Shown in pieces: positions 44,578 to 55,478 of a DNA stretch of 64,000 bases (positions are counted from its first letter, which is position 1; every line of letters starts with the position of its first letter). The notes beneath the pieces were generated by a model. That model was not told where the DNA came from. It saw only the letters and a program-made list of their open reading frames with translations, and searched no databases. Origin of the DNA: Yarrowia lipolytica (Eukaryota > Ascomycota > Dipodascomycetes > Dipodascales); NCBI RefSeq assembly GCF_001761485.1, contig NC_090771.1:1736001-1800000 (forward strand), read 5' to 3'. Made by a program: the position numbers and the translations under genes.

Positions 44578-46320
44578 ATGACCTTCTTCGATTCTGACGA
44601 TGACGGCCTGTCAGACATCAGCGAGACCGACCTGTTCGACGCCCTGGATTCAGCACGCGAAAAATGCTTGTCACGTGGCGTAAAGACTCAGCCGCAACCA
44701 GCCAGACCTCCACCCATACAGGCAATGCCGCCACCAAGGGCTCAACCACTCAGGAAGCGATCACCGCCGTCATTTCTACCCCGATCACGTGACGTCAATC
44801 AAGCACATTTTAACAACAAGAGTGAATCGCGTGACCTTAACTTGCCGCTGCCAGGGAGCCTCCCGTGGACTGCCAAGTACCAGCCCAAGAATGCATCTGA
44901 GATCGCCATCAGTCCCAAGAAGTACACGGAAATCTACAACACCATTCTAGAGTCGGTGACCTCTGCTGTGGGACGGGTAGTCATTCTCAGTGGACCTGCA
45001 GGTTCTTCGAAAAGTACAGCTCTCAATCAAGCGATCATTGATGTGTCCAAGCTTCTCAATAAATCCCCCGCTAAGATTGAATGGAGTAACCCAGCTCATA
45101 TCTACCAAGCACCATCAGCTCAGGCATTCCACAAAGCTGTTTCGGAGTACATGTTTCTTCGTCAGGACGACTGTATGCGTGTTATTCTTGTGGAGGATCT
45201 CCCTAATATCATGCATGAAGGTACCCGGATGTGGTTTCGACGGGCTGTGGAGGAGTACTTGAACTATTTACCGGAAGAAAAATTGGCCCCCCTGATAGTT
45301 GTGGTCTCGGAGAACGACAACAACGAGGCTCAATCGTTTGCAGAGTCGCATACAGTCGAGAGTATCTTCTCTCGTGACCTGTTGGATCATCCCAGAATCA
45401 AAAGAGTCAAGGTATCGTCTGTGGCCAAAAGTTTCTTACGAAAGCCGCTGCTGGAGATTGTTCTTGCTGAAGCTGGTTCCAAACACGTGTCTGTGAGCTC
45501 TACCAAAGCGGTTCCTCGGAAGCTCACTCTCGCACCTAAGAGTATCTATGGTCCGTGTCTGGAGGTGGCCTATGTCCTGGGTGACATTCGGTCAGCCATC
45601 AACGCCCTGGAGTTCTTCCATAGGTCTACCGTGACCTCTAGCGGGGCTACTTCAGCTGACTACATTCGTCCTGATCAGGTATCCTTTTTCCGGGCCATGG
45701 GTCGTGTCTTCTTTGGAACCAAGAAAGACACGTCTCAGATCGACCACGACATTATAGGAGGTCTTCTGGCTCAATGGGGCGACGATCTGGGAGCTCGGAA
45801 CAACATTGTCGACTACCTGTTTGCCCTGGCAGTCAGGGTGGGTATTACTACTGACATTAATTTCATCTATCAGTTGTCTGAGACCAGCAGTATTGGCGCA
45901 ATGAACGCATCTGGCAAGCTCTCGTCTGCCGACTCCATTGAGTACTTGCTGAGGCAGCTGCATTATCTGTTCAACCAGAAGAACTCGCCCAAGCAATTTG
46001 GAACAGGAAACCTCTTCAAGCAGGGTATAGATGCTAGGAGAACGGCATTGGAAACACGCAAAAAAGTGGACGAGAAGATGCATGCGAATCATTGGACGTC
46101 TCGTCAGGATATCGTTCTGTTCGAAGACTTCTACACCAGCAAGATCCGTAGTAAAACAAAGTCGACAAAGGCAGAGACTGATACGAAGGAGGAGGGGCCG
46201 ATTTTTGAATTAACTGGAAAACCGTTCACATCTCTGGCTTCTTTGGGAGACAAGCTCGATCTCGAAGACGACTTTGATCTGATGGAGGCTATGAATGACA
46301 GCGACGATGAGTGGATGTAG
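44578..46320 (+). CDS. RAD17: Rad17/Rad24 checkpoint clamp loader subunit, 580 aa
   Basis: With Rfc2-5, this AAA+ protein loads the 9-1-1 clamp at damaged DNA to start checkpoint signalling. The N-terminal ~90 residues are acidic then Pro-rich. The family-typical PWTAKYQPKNASEIAI (96-111) precedes Walker A GPAGSSKST (139-147). Walker B is ILVEDLPN (203-210), with the VEDLPN form seen in Rad17 and not the DExx box of canonical RFC subunits. The C-terminal collar region (~300-470) and an acidic tail (ending NDSDDEWM) follow. Length agrees with yeast Rad24/Rad17 (about 600-660), slightly short. I choose the ATG at 44578 because it opens directly into the acidic N-terminus (MTFFDSDDDGLSD). Confidence 0.92.
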   Translation: MTFFDSDDDGLSDISETDLFDALDSAREKCLSRGVKTQPQPARPPPIQAMPPPRAQPLRKRSPPSFLPRSRDVNQAHFNNKSESRDLNLPLPGSLPWTAKYQPKNASEIAISPKKYTEIYNTILESVTSAVGRVVILSGPAGSSKSTALNQAIIDVSKLLNKSPAKIEWSNPAHIYQAPSAQAFHKAVSEYMFLRQDDCMRVILVEDLPNIMHEGTRMWFRRAVEEYLNYLPEEKLAPLIVVVSENDNNEAQSFAESHTVESIFSRDLLDHPRIKRVKVSSVAKSFLRKPLLEIVLAEAGSKHVSVSSTKAVPRKLTLAPKSIYGPCLEVAYVLGDIRSAINALEFFHRSTVTSSGATSADYIRPDQVSFFRAMGRVFFGTKKDTSQIDHDIIGGLLAQWGDDLGARNNIVDYLFALAVRVGITTDINFIYQLSETSSIGAMNASGKLSSADSIEYLLRQLHYLFNQKNSPKQFGTGNLFKQGIDARRTALETRKKVDEKMHANHWTSRQDIVLFEDFYTSKIRSKTKSTKAETDTKEEGPIFELTGKPFTSLASLGDKLDLEDDFDLMEAMNDSDDEWM

Positions 46321-47833
46321 AATGTGGAAAGGAAAGTATTTATTTAGTTATTTATTATTGCATTTGTTTTTACGGCAATCGATGTATTGTACTTGCAGTG
46401 TTCGTACAGTTTGTTTATTCTTGTATATAAGAGACCCGTAACACCAAAGCTACCTTATATACCACTTGCACTGCAGTACAAGTAGTGTCCGATTTAAAGG
46501 ACAGCCGTTGTTATTACGGCTTTTGAGAGTCCTAGCCTATTGTGCTTATCATCTCCAAGTTTTCTTCACTCCTGTTCTTGACTTGATGATAATACTATGG
46601 AATTGTGCATCCTCACAGTCCAAGTCACGAACGCCGTTATCGGAGCACGAGTCCGGCTCTCACAATTTAGGCTTAATCGACAGATGCGATCTTATTTTTT
46701 TTTCTCGACCTCCACTTCGAACGTTTGTCTCTGAATACTTCGCAGATCTCTGTGCATCGCGGCTAATTCCGATGCCATGCGAGAGAGCCGCAGAGTCAGT
46801 TTGTTCACAGTAATTACGGATAGAATTGATCTGATATTGTATCGTGTGATCTCAATCGAAGAACATGACGTCACTCGTGCGAGTTAAACTCCGACTATAA
46901 CTCTCGCAACTTCCTCTCGCAATGTCTCAACTTACCCGGCGATAATTAGAAAATTTTACAGAAGGCGAGAATAAGGTTGTGATACAGAGTGTCTGCATCA
47001 ACTAAGGTCCCACAAAGTCGACAGAGTTAGTTGACTTTGCAAGTACTTGGGCCTCTTCGATCCGCAGATACCTACATAATATGACCGATACATGTACAAG
47101 TACAGTACAGTATGTACTCGTGACCGAAGTGGGTTGAGGGAGTATTTATCAATCAGATGCAATTGCCCGTTCTTAGTCAAAGACAGGAGATAAGTGGGAG
47201 AAAGAAACGAGACAATCCGATGTCGAAAAAGTAAGAGTTAGAGTATGTACTTTACAGGACGTTACTCGACGTAATTACACACTATAGAGAAATTGAACAA
47301 CCGAGTATTACGGTATGTACAAGTACTGTTGAAGAGATAAATGAAGGTGTAAATAAAGCATTTGTGGCCCGAGAAAAAAACCAAAATGCTTTATGAGAGC
47401 ATTGACCGGACGATTCAACTACTGGTACTAGTACTTGTACGTATAGTGGTAAGCACACCTACAACACGGTTAGCACGGCTGAGTTTGCTCCGGAACTACA
47501 GCCACAGTAGATGTTCTAGCACTTTAAGTGGAGTGGAGAAAAGTCGTACGAGAAGCAGGTTTTGTGTCCCATGACTATGTCATCTTCTAGGCATCGTTTC
47601 AGCTGCTGCTAGGCTCATAATAGCCACTAGGACGTTTTTTTGTCAGTAAGCGCCAATCTTATCAATCTCATATTTAATCTTTTCTTTTCTTCGCCCAGTG
47701 CAATACTGAGTTGAAAGTTTGGGAGGAATCTGATTTTGACAAATCTGATTCAACGCACTACAGCACAGCACCAGCACACACACTTGACCCACCACTCACT
47801 TGAGCGACAACAGATACACAGACCCAGTGCAAC
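46321..47833. other. Gap between RAD17 and GRX4
   Basis: It contains TACAAGTACAGTACAGTA-like words (47095-47115, 47405-47430). A CCAAT box at 47653-47657 is followed almost at once by a TTATCA (GATA) word at 47659-47664, ~170 bp before the GRX4 ATG. No gene or RNA was recognised. Confidence 0.45.
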
Positions 47834-48586
47834 ATGTCAGTCGTGGAAATCACCAGCGACTCGCACTTCTCCGAGCTCACCAGCTCGCTAGCTCCCACCA
47901 CTCTGGTGGCCGTCTACTTCCACACTCCTTGGGCCGCTCCCTGTGCCCAGATGAACAGCGTTTTCAAGTCGCTGTCGACCCTCCATTCGTCGGTGCTTTT
48001 TCTGTCCGTCAACGCCGATGAGCTGCCAGAGATTTCCGAATCTTTCGACATCTCGGCCGTACCCTACTTTGTCATGCTCAGGGACGGCACCATTCTCAAG
48101 GAGTTGAGTGGAGCCGACCCCAAGGAGCTGGCCGCCACTATCAGCGCTCTGAGCGAGAGCGACGCCAAGCCTGCCGAGTCTGAGTCGGCCGCCGCCGCTG
48201 CCCCCACTTCTTCTACTGCTGACGCCCCTGCCAGCTCATCCACAGACGCTCCCGAACCCGCAGAGGAGACCGAAGAAGAACTCAACGCCCGTCTGGCCAA
48301 ACTCGTGAAGGCCGCACCAGTCATGCTCTTCATGAAGGGCACGCCGGCAGCTCCACAGTGCGGCTTCTCACGACAATTGGTCGCCATTCTCAGAGAACAT
48401 CACGTGCGGTTCGGCTTTTTCGACATTCTCAAAGATGACGCCGTGCGACAGGGCCTGAAAAAGTTTTCCGACTGGCCCACCTTCCCCCAGCTGTACATTG
48501 GAGGCGAGCTGCAGGGCGGTCTGGATATCGTCAAGGAGAGCATTCAGGAGGACCCCGAGTTTTTCGAGAAGGCTGTTGCTGAATGA
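47834..48586 (+). CDS. GRX4: Monothiol glutaredoxin, Grx3/Grx4 type, 250 aa
   Basis: Cytosolic/nuclear Grx3/4 proteins bind a glutathione-coordinated [2Fe-2S] cluster as dimers, distribute iron and signal iron status to transcription factors. The architecture here is typical. A thioredoxin-like domain (~1-108) has WAAPC (33-37), a degenerate Trx motif. An Ala/Ser/Pro/Glu-rich linker (~110-150) follows. The glutaredoxin domain (~150-250) has the monothiol active site CGFS (176-179), a glutathione-site lysine (KGT, 168-170), WPTFPQ (214-219) and GGLD (228-231). In other fungi this protein class contacts Fep1, Php4 or HapX-type regulators, which makes the HapX gene in the same window notable. 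The ATG at 47834 begins the Trx domain. A CCAAT box lies upstream. Confidence 0.95.
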   Translation: MSVVEITSDSHFSELTSSLAPTTLVAVYFHTPWAAPCAQMNSVFKSLSTLHSSVLFLSVNADELPEISESFDISAVPYFVMLRDGTILKELSGADPKELAATISALSESDAKPAESESAAAAAPTSSTADAPASSSTDAPEPAEETEEELNARLAKLVKAAPVMLFMKGTPAAPQCGFSRQLVAILREHHVRFGFFDILKDDAVRQGLKKFSDWPTFPQLYIGGELQGGLDIVKESIQEDPEFFEKAVAE

Positions 48587-50192
48587 AGAAGCGGCATGAC
48601 GATATTTGTATGAGACAAAATGGCTAAGCGATGAAGCATACCCTGTGCGAGTGTCCCCTCTCATGCAAAAAGGCAAGGATCGCAAAACTGAAATGATGAG
48701 ATGGATTATAATGTAGTTATGTTGTTAACAATGATGGATTTGTGCAAACTATTGCAAGCATGCGGAGAGGAAGGTAGAAATGGAGTAGGCAGTTGGCGGG
48801 TGTCGATAATGGTTCGGTTTAACCAACTGGCAGGTACAATGCGTCATGTAATGAGAATGACTTGTCTGGTGGACCTGTATCATTGTGGGATTCGTACCCT
48901 TTATTGACACCATGCGGCTTGATCTACAGTATCTGTTTGTGCGGCTGCTGTTTTCAAAGGTACTGTACGTGAAGGCTGTATCCGTTGTGGACATCGATAG
49001 AACTTGAAACCAGTTGGCTTCTCTGAAATGCTGTGTGTACGGTACAAGTACAGTATCGTAGCTACCCACTGTTCATAAATGGTACTAGCGTCTATTCGAA
49101 CGTGATCTACGAAAAAGGTCGCTAACTGGAGGGCAGTCGGGAAGTGGCAAGGGTAAGGACTTCGCAGACATCTTCGCCTACCTACCATATGTTGTCTCAG
49201 CCAATTTCGTGCAGTCTTTCGCAGTATTCCACTGTGTTCGTGGCCTGTTCTGTGCACACACTCTCTCAATTGCACGAACCATGGATCTCTGTTTGAACGT
49301 TCAAAGAGACTACTCGTACGAGAACCAGTAAAATCAGAGCTATTACGTACCATTGCGGGGCGAATAAAGACGGGCATGCCGTATTGCAGATACAAACGAA
49401 GACAGGCGTTAACAAGATGCGCTGTTCCGATAAGCTCATCATCTCACTGTCCATACAGAGACAGCACATATCTGCTTACCCCTACCCAACTCTCTCCTCT
49501 CACAACCCACCCAGTAGGAAATTCCACCTGCTACCTACAACATGTGCAGCTTCAATTTCTAATTCATCAGATGCTTTTGATTTAGTTGGCTTGGATCTCC
49601 CCTCAGGCGGCTGCTGTTTTAATGGGCGCTATCAGTTGTGGAGAGTGGCTAGCGTAGGATGCAAGCACTCAGTCGCTAGTATTGGCGCTAGTGGATTATC
49701 TGATAATCAATATGATGAGGGGGGAAGGCACTAGTATTTGAGATTATCTATTTAGTTTTAGCCATTCATATAATAGGTATTAGTAATGTCAACTAAAGGG
49801 TTTTGCCGTGAGGGTCAGAGACAAGCGTGTATATGTACAAGGTCGAAAGCAGAGCAATGAGACTTCCGCGTTGATTGCATGGGTGGATTTGGTCTCCGTT
49901 ACGAGTAGTCGTACTTGTACTCGGGGTTTACAGTACAAGTAGGCGTTTGTCCTTTCTCATTTGAGCAGTTTGTGGTGTTGCACCCATGGTGTGTGCTCAG
50001 TCTCAAATACCAATCCATAGTACAAGTACAAGTATGCATGTGGTCTCTTTCACGACGTTTTCTTTCTCAGGTTTCACTCGGTATCGTACGATACATGACT
50101 TTTTCTGGACTCGCACTTATCACAATCTTCTAATAATCTATTAATAAAAAACGTTGATTATCTAACTGTATCTTACAGGTACACCAATTCCT
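48587..50192. other. 1.6-kb gap between convergent GRX4 and MEU1 genes
   Basis: The flanking genes converge. The frames seen (up to 164 codons) lack family features. A small palindrome ATTATCTGATAAT at 49695-49707 contains the GATA word on both strands. TACAAGTACAAGTA lies at 50020-50033. No RNA gene was recognised. Confidence 0.4.
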
Positions 50193-51158
50193 CTACCAGT
50201 AGCCAGGGTGCAGGAAGTCGAGGTTCTTGGCAACAGTTGCGTCTCGAGCAGCGGGAGCAGTGGAAACGGCAAACTTCATGGATCCGTCCAGATCGTAGCC
50301 AATGGACTTGTCAGCAAGGGCCTTCTCGAGGGGCTCAAGAAGAGCCTCGACAACACCGGTAGCAGACTCGGCGTTGGCAGTGAGGTTGGAGACAACCTGC
50401 TCAACAGTGACAGGCTCCTCGTCCTCCTTCCATGCGTCGTAGTCGGTGCTCATGCAGATCATCTGGTAGGCGATCTCGGCCTCCTTGGCGAGCTTGGATT
50501 CGGGAATGGCAGACATGTTGATAACGGCTCCGTTCCACGATCGGTAGAGCTGTGACTCGGCTCGGGTCGAAAAGGCCGGGCCCTCCATGCAGACGAGAGT
50601 CAGGTCCTTTCCGGCCTTGGCCTTGGTGTGGATCTTATACTTGGAGTTATCAAAGGCCTTGTCGGCGTGCTCGGCCACAAGTTTTCCCAGAGCAACGTCA
50701 AATGGCTCTCCGAATCCAACGTGGCCAACGAAACCCTTCTCGAAGAAAGACGAGGGTCGAATACCCTTGGTTCGATCGATGATCTGAGTGGGGACAACAA
50801 AGTCTCGGGGGGCAATCTCTTCCTGAAGAGATCCAACGGCAGAAAAGGCAACAATGGCCTTGACTCCGACCTTCTTGAGAGCAGCAATGTTGGCTCGAGA
50901 GGGAACGTCAGTGGGGGTCAGATCGTGATTGACACCGTGTCGGGCAAGAAAGGCCACAGGGAAACCAGACTTGGTCTCGGAGATGGTGATAGGAGAAGAA
51001 GGCTTGCCCCAGGGAGTGTCGATGTCGATCTGAGCAACGGGTGTCAAAGCTCCGAGCTTATAGAGACCGGTGCCACCGATGATACCGAGAGTGACGGGCT
51101 TGGAGTAGGAGCTGGCAAGAGACATTGGAGTGGCAACAAGATTGGGAAGGAAAGCCAT
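50193..51158 (-). CDS. MEU1: S-methyl-5'-thioadenosine phosphorylase, 321 aa
   Basis: This cytosolic enzyme splits methylthioadenosine (from polyamine synthesis) with phosphate to adenine and methylthioribose-1-phosphate, the first step of methionine salvage. Family motifs are clear: the phosphate-site start GIIGGTGLY (~26-34), RHGVNHDLTPTDVPSRAN (~74-91), AFSAVGSLQEEIAPRD (~102-117), and the substrate-site region with MEGPAFSTRAESQLYRSW (~191-208) followed by NMSAIPE. Length fits the yeast enzyme (~337 aa). The ATG at 51156-51158 precedes a short leader before the first strand. The gene converges with GRX4 and lies upstream of UTP21 on the same strand; I see no functional link. Confidence 0.95.
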   Translation of the reverse strand: MAFLPNLVATPMSLASSYSKPVTLGIIGGTGLYKLGALTPVAQIDIDTPWGKPSSPITISETKSGFPVAFLARHGVNHDLTPTDVPSRANIAALKKVGVKAIVAFSAVGSLQEEIAPRDFVVPTQIIDRTKGIRPSSFFEKGFVGHVGFGEPFDVALGKLVAEHADKAFDNSKYKIHTKAKAGKDLTLVCMEGPAFSTRAESQLYRSWNGAVINMSAIPESKLAKEAEIAYQMICMSTDYDAWKEDEEPVTVEQVVSNLTANAESATGVVEALLEPLEKALADKSIGYDLDGSMKFAVSTAPAARDATVAKNLDFLHPGYW

Positions 51159-52032
51159 GGTGAACGGGTGTTTTAAAGCGAATTAAAATTTGAGACGCAA
51201 GGTAGATAGTGATATTATAGGGATCAGGAGTGATGGACCGTCGTGATTTTTTGACCAGCGGTTCAATTGCTCCTAATTATTTGTTATTCAAAATTTCAGC
51301 TTGGTGCCACTTTTTTCCGTCCCGTTACATAGATCCTCTTGCAACGACAAAACACGCCCACGTGCCTAGGTTAGGGTTGTCGAAATATTAGACTACATGT
51401 GGAGAGTGTGGAGACGATCATAGAAGGGGAAACTGGAGGACGACATAGTTGAGACGGCTCTCGAAACGTTCTCGATAGGGGGAAAAGACAGTGATTAATA
51501 ATGACCCTAATATAAGCTATTTGGTTCATTCTGCTATTCTCTGTGCCGCATCGTACCCTTCACCTGTCATCACTATAAGTACTGGTGTCTTCTCATACAA
51601 TGCTTGTGGTTCCTTTGCTGCATATTTCACAGTGGCTGTGTGGCGCATGACGTAATATTATAGTGCTGTACAAGTATACACTCTACAAGTAGTACAAGTT
51701 CAGTCAGGATACCATGAACTTCTGCCTACAAAGGTACATTATACTACAAGACGTATTATCAACTGAACTGTGTATTGGCTGCTTTGGTCACGTAATTCGA
51801 GTGCTTGTTGTAAACGTGGTCTACAGTAACTACAAGCGCGGTATCATACTACCTTGTAGATGAAGGATAACTACGCTTGAACTTGGAAGTAACAATGTCT
51901 ATCATTACTGTTACCTTTGCTATACCTACTGTATGGTGTACTGTGACACCTTCTCATCATATCTCTACTCCAGTATCCAAAAACATGCATTATTCTAACA
52001 TTTTCCACCCAAACAGCCCTTATGGGTTCTGC
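51159..52032. other. Gap between MEU1 promoter and UTP21 3' end
   Basis: It contains the MEU1 promoter side and the 3' flank of UTP21, with TACAAGTA-type words near 51665-51700. No gene or RNA was recognised. Confidence 0.45.
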
Positions 52033-54962
52033 TTAGTATCCAACTCGCAGATAGTTGATGACTCCCTGGCAGTACTTGACAATATCCTCCATTCTGTTGG
52101 ACTCGTGCTGGTTGAGCTCCTTCCATCTGGTCAACGACCCCTTCAGAGGCTCACAGGGCTGCTGCTGAACCTCGTCCTCCTCTTCGTCCTCAACAATCTT
52201 AGGGTTGAGAGCAGACATGATAACGTCTCCATGGCAGCGCAAGAACATGTTCATCCATGCCTGGCCCAACTCGTAGTTGGTTCGCTTCTCTAGAACAGCT
52301 GCCATGGCGTCCACAAACGCAATCAGCTCGGTGTATGGAGCCCAGGAGTTGAGAGATCGGATCTCGAGATCGGTCTGGGCAGGAGACATACCCGCCAGAT
52401 GGTCAATGAACTCATGGTACTCGCCGGACTGAGCAGCCTCTCGGAGAAGACGAGAAAATGCAGATTCTCCAATAGCATCGAAATTAGAGGGGACAAGTCC
52501 ATCGGGGCATGAAGTAGCCTCCTCGGGCTTCTTGTCGGCACCGGTAAGCTGTAGGAAGAAAGGAGCCTGCTCAGGAGCCTTGGGGGCCTCCTTGGGCTTG
52601 TTTCGCATCTTGATGGTGTCCAAATGCACAAGAGTGTTCATCTTGGAGGAGGGAGCAAGAGACAGGGTCAGCAGAGACTCCTCGATCTGGGCAATCGAAG
52701 CAGCCAGACTCTGATCCTCTGTCTCGGTCTCCTCAAAGGCACCATCCACAACCGAGGATTGAGCCAGAGAGCCGACGGCATCAATCTGGGCAACCTCAGA
52801 AGACTCAATCTCGGGAGCAGGAGCAGACGAAATGTCTACAAACTGGCCCCGGTTGGACCACAAACACACACCGTTTCCGGTCACGTGAGCTGTGGCTAGC
52901 CAGTCGCCGTTTCTGCTCATCTCGACGTTTGTAGCTACAGTGTCGAGTCGAATAACATCGATACAGGCTCCAGTCAGCAGATCCCAGGTGCAGATGGTCG
53001 AGTCGAGAGATGCTGAAATAACCCACTTTGCATCGGGAGAAAAACAAATGTCGGTGATTTGGTTGGCGTGTCGGCCCTCCAGAACTCGAACCACTCGCTT
53101 GGTGATGGTGTCGATGACCACGACGGAGAAGTCGTCCAGAGCACAAGCAATGAGATCTGACGAGTCATGCAGAACCAGCTTGGTGATAGGAGCAGCGAGG
53201 GTCACAGTCTCGAGCAGCTTACCAGTGTGGAAGTCGTTGAATCGCACCTTTCGGTCCAGAGAAGTCGTGATGACTTCTCGGTTCAGCGAATCAACCACGA
53301 TGCCTGTGATGGCCTTCTTCTTGGGGGTACCCTGTAGCTTGCGTCGCAGGATGCCTGACTGCAGGTTAAAAATGTCAACGGATCCAGTAGCAGATCCAAC
53401 CACACCAAAGTTACCACACTGAGTCACAGTCACAGTCTGTGCGATGCCACCATCTGAAGTGGGCAATCTGTGAGCTCCAACTCGTCCTCGGTGTCCGTCC
53501 CAAGTCTGTGCCCAGTTCTCGCCCTTGTGAGTTGTCAGAATCGAGTCCCATTCCTGCTGTCTAAGCGAAGTCTGGGCTAGAGAAGTGACAGGAGGAAGTT
53601 TGACACGCATCTTTTTAGAGGGTCCGGCAGCTCGAGTTTTGCTGGCGAAAGGGTTGTTCTTCTGCTCCTCCGTGAGCTTGGACACCTGTGAGAATTCCTG
53701 GTTCTGAGCATCCTTTCGGAGCGAGAAGCGCCACATGGACGCGTCTCCGGAGGCTGAGACCAGAAAATGGGCCTCTTCGTCAACAAACTTGATCGATGTG
53801 GGGGGCGCACTGTGACCAGCTCGGTGTCTGAGGGCTCGCGGAGGTGCAATGACTGTTTTGTTGGACTCCGACATGACTGGATCAAACACCCATTCTCGCA
53901 GAGAGTTATCTCCACCGCATGTGAGGAAAGCTGGCATTCCGGGCAGGAAGACCAGCGATGTGATTCCTCCCTCACTCTCCTCGTGAGTCTCTCTCAGCAC
54001 GTGGAGACGTTTCTGGGAATTGAGGTCAAAGAAGAAAGCATCTCCGGAGGCGGTTCCGACACCCAGATGGGCAAAGGAGTCCGACCGGAACGACAAGCAG
54101 TTGACCCGCGAGCCGGTGTGAAAGGCCATGAGTCGCTCACCCAGCTTGAGGTTGTAGACGTGCACCTTTCCGGATGCAGTTCCCACTCCAATGTAGTTCA
54201 CAACGGGAGCGTCAACAATGGCGGTGATCTCGTCGTCAGATCCAATCTCGTTGGTGGAGAAAACAACTTTGCCTGTTCGAATATTCACCAGCAATAGAGA
54301 CCGTCGAGTTGCCACCACAATCTTGTTGAGGTAGGTGGGGGGATGGATGATGGAGTGCGCAGCTCCCACAGAGTTGGCGAGAGTCACGGTGGTGTAATAC
54401 TCAAACGGAGGGTCCAGCTCGTCTCTATCTTCCTCCTCGTCCTCGTCGTCAGACTGCTCCTCCTTCTTCTGGCCTCGCTTGAAGACAAAGATCTGTGAGC
54501 TGTTGATGGCCACCAGGTTCTCTCCGAAAGATCGCACACACACTAGCTTGTCCTTGGTGTCGCACTCCAGCTTGTACAGTAGCTTACCACGGAAGTAGAC
54601 GCCAATACAGTTGTCCCAGGTGGCATAAACGTAGGGTCGGTGGAAATGAAGCGACTGGATGGGCGCGGGGGTCTGAGGAGAGGTTACAAACATGAGATGG
54701 AGCGTCGAAACATCGTAGATCTGAACGGCTCGGCCCACACTGCATGCAACCAGGAAGTTTCGGCCGAAAGATGACACGGAAATAGGTGTGGAGTTGGCAA
54801 CATGTCCAATAGTCTGTGTTAGTTTGGTGATGTTGGGTGTAGTGATGGGGGTGTAGTACTCACTCTGAAAGGCGTGAAGATCTTAGAGGGGGTTCCGACA
54901 AGTCTGTCACGCACAGTGACCTCGTCAGACTCCACTCTTCGCTTTTTTTCAATCGCAGGCAT
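52033..54962 (-). CDS. UTP21: UTP21 (WDR36-type), small-subunit processome protein, 959 aa, two exons
   Basis: Utp21 is a nucleolar U3 snoRNP/UTP-B component needed for 18S rRNA maturation. Exon 1 (54864-54962) encodes 33 residues ending SKIFTPFR. Exon 2 (52033-54813) continues with TIGHVANSTPISV, which restores the Utp21 N-terminus (xPFRxIGxV). Many WD40 units follow in two propellers, with repeats such as SPDAKWVISASLDSTICTWDL. The C-terminal ~220 residues match the Utp21 domain (FSRLLREAAQSGEYHEFIDHL, WMNMFLRCHGDVI). Without splicing the second frame has no ATG at its 5' end, which supports the exon structure. Length agrees with yeast Utp21 (939 aa). An acidic insert (EEQSDDEDEEEDRDE) lies between WD units near the N-terminus. 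Confidence 0.95.
54814..54863 (-). other. 50-nt spliceosomal intron in UTP21
   Basis: On the minus strand the intron begins GTGAGT (54858-54863) and ends CTAACACAG (54814-54822), so the branch motif is separated from CAG by one base. Both are typical for Yarrowia introns. The length is not a multiple of 3 (50 nt), and removal joins two phase-0 codons and gives the expected protein. Confidence 0.92.
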
Positions 54963-55330
54963 CGTTTTAGAGCGGGTGTCGGAACGCTATGATTTGTGTG
55001 ATGCAGCTTGGAAAAAAATATTTGGGTCGTGCATGCCAGAAGTTTATTTGGATGGGTCATAATCTGTACAGTATATGAGGATATGTAAGAAGTTAGGATG
55101 AGATGCAGAAATGATAGTAGAAGTATACCGAGAGTATTCTTCGTGTTCTTTTTTAGTGATAGTGGAAATAACTGGTTCTGTTTATATTTTCAAGTTGGGC
55201 GATAGAGTTCGGTTTCAAGTGAAGGGAAATTTTTGTTGGATTTTTAGTTGGTACTTGAAGGACTGTCTATGAAAAATGTACGTACGTACTATAAAAATAA
55301 GTACTACTTGTGGTGGTGTTTATAAAATAC

Positions 55331-55354
55331 AATAAAATAAAATAAAATAAAATA
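55331..55354. repeat. AAAAT pentanucleotide microsatellite
   Basis: About five tandem copies of AAAAT run without interruption in the gap between UTP21 and VIP1. Confidence 0.9.
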
Positions 55355-55430
55355 ATGCTCCTCTTTGTGCAGCTCTGTAGCATTGTTAGCATCAGTAGTG
55401 GACACTCGACTCTGAAACATCCGAAAGGCT

Positions 55431-55478
55431 TTATATATATAATATATATATATATATATATTATATAATATATATATT
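55431..55478. repeat. TA dinucleotide-rich microsatellite
   Basis: A run of mainly alternating T and A of about 48 bp, nearly self-complementary, lies about 470 bp upstream of the UTP21 ATG (54962) and about 1.06 kb before VIP1. Confidence 0.9.
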
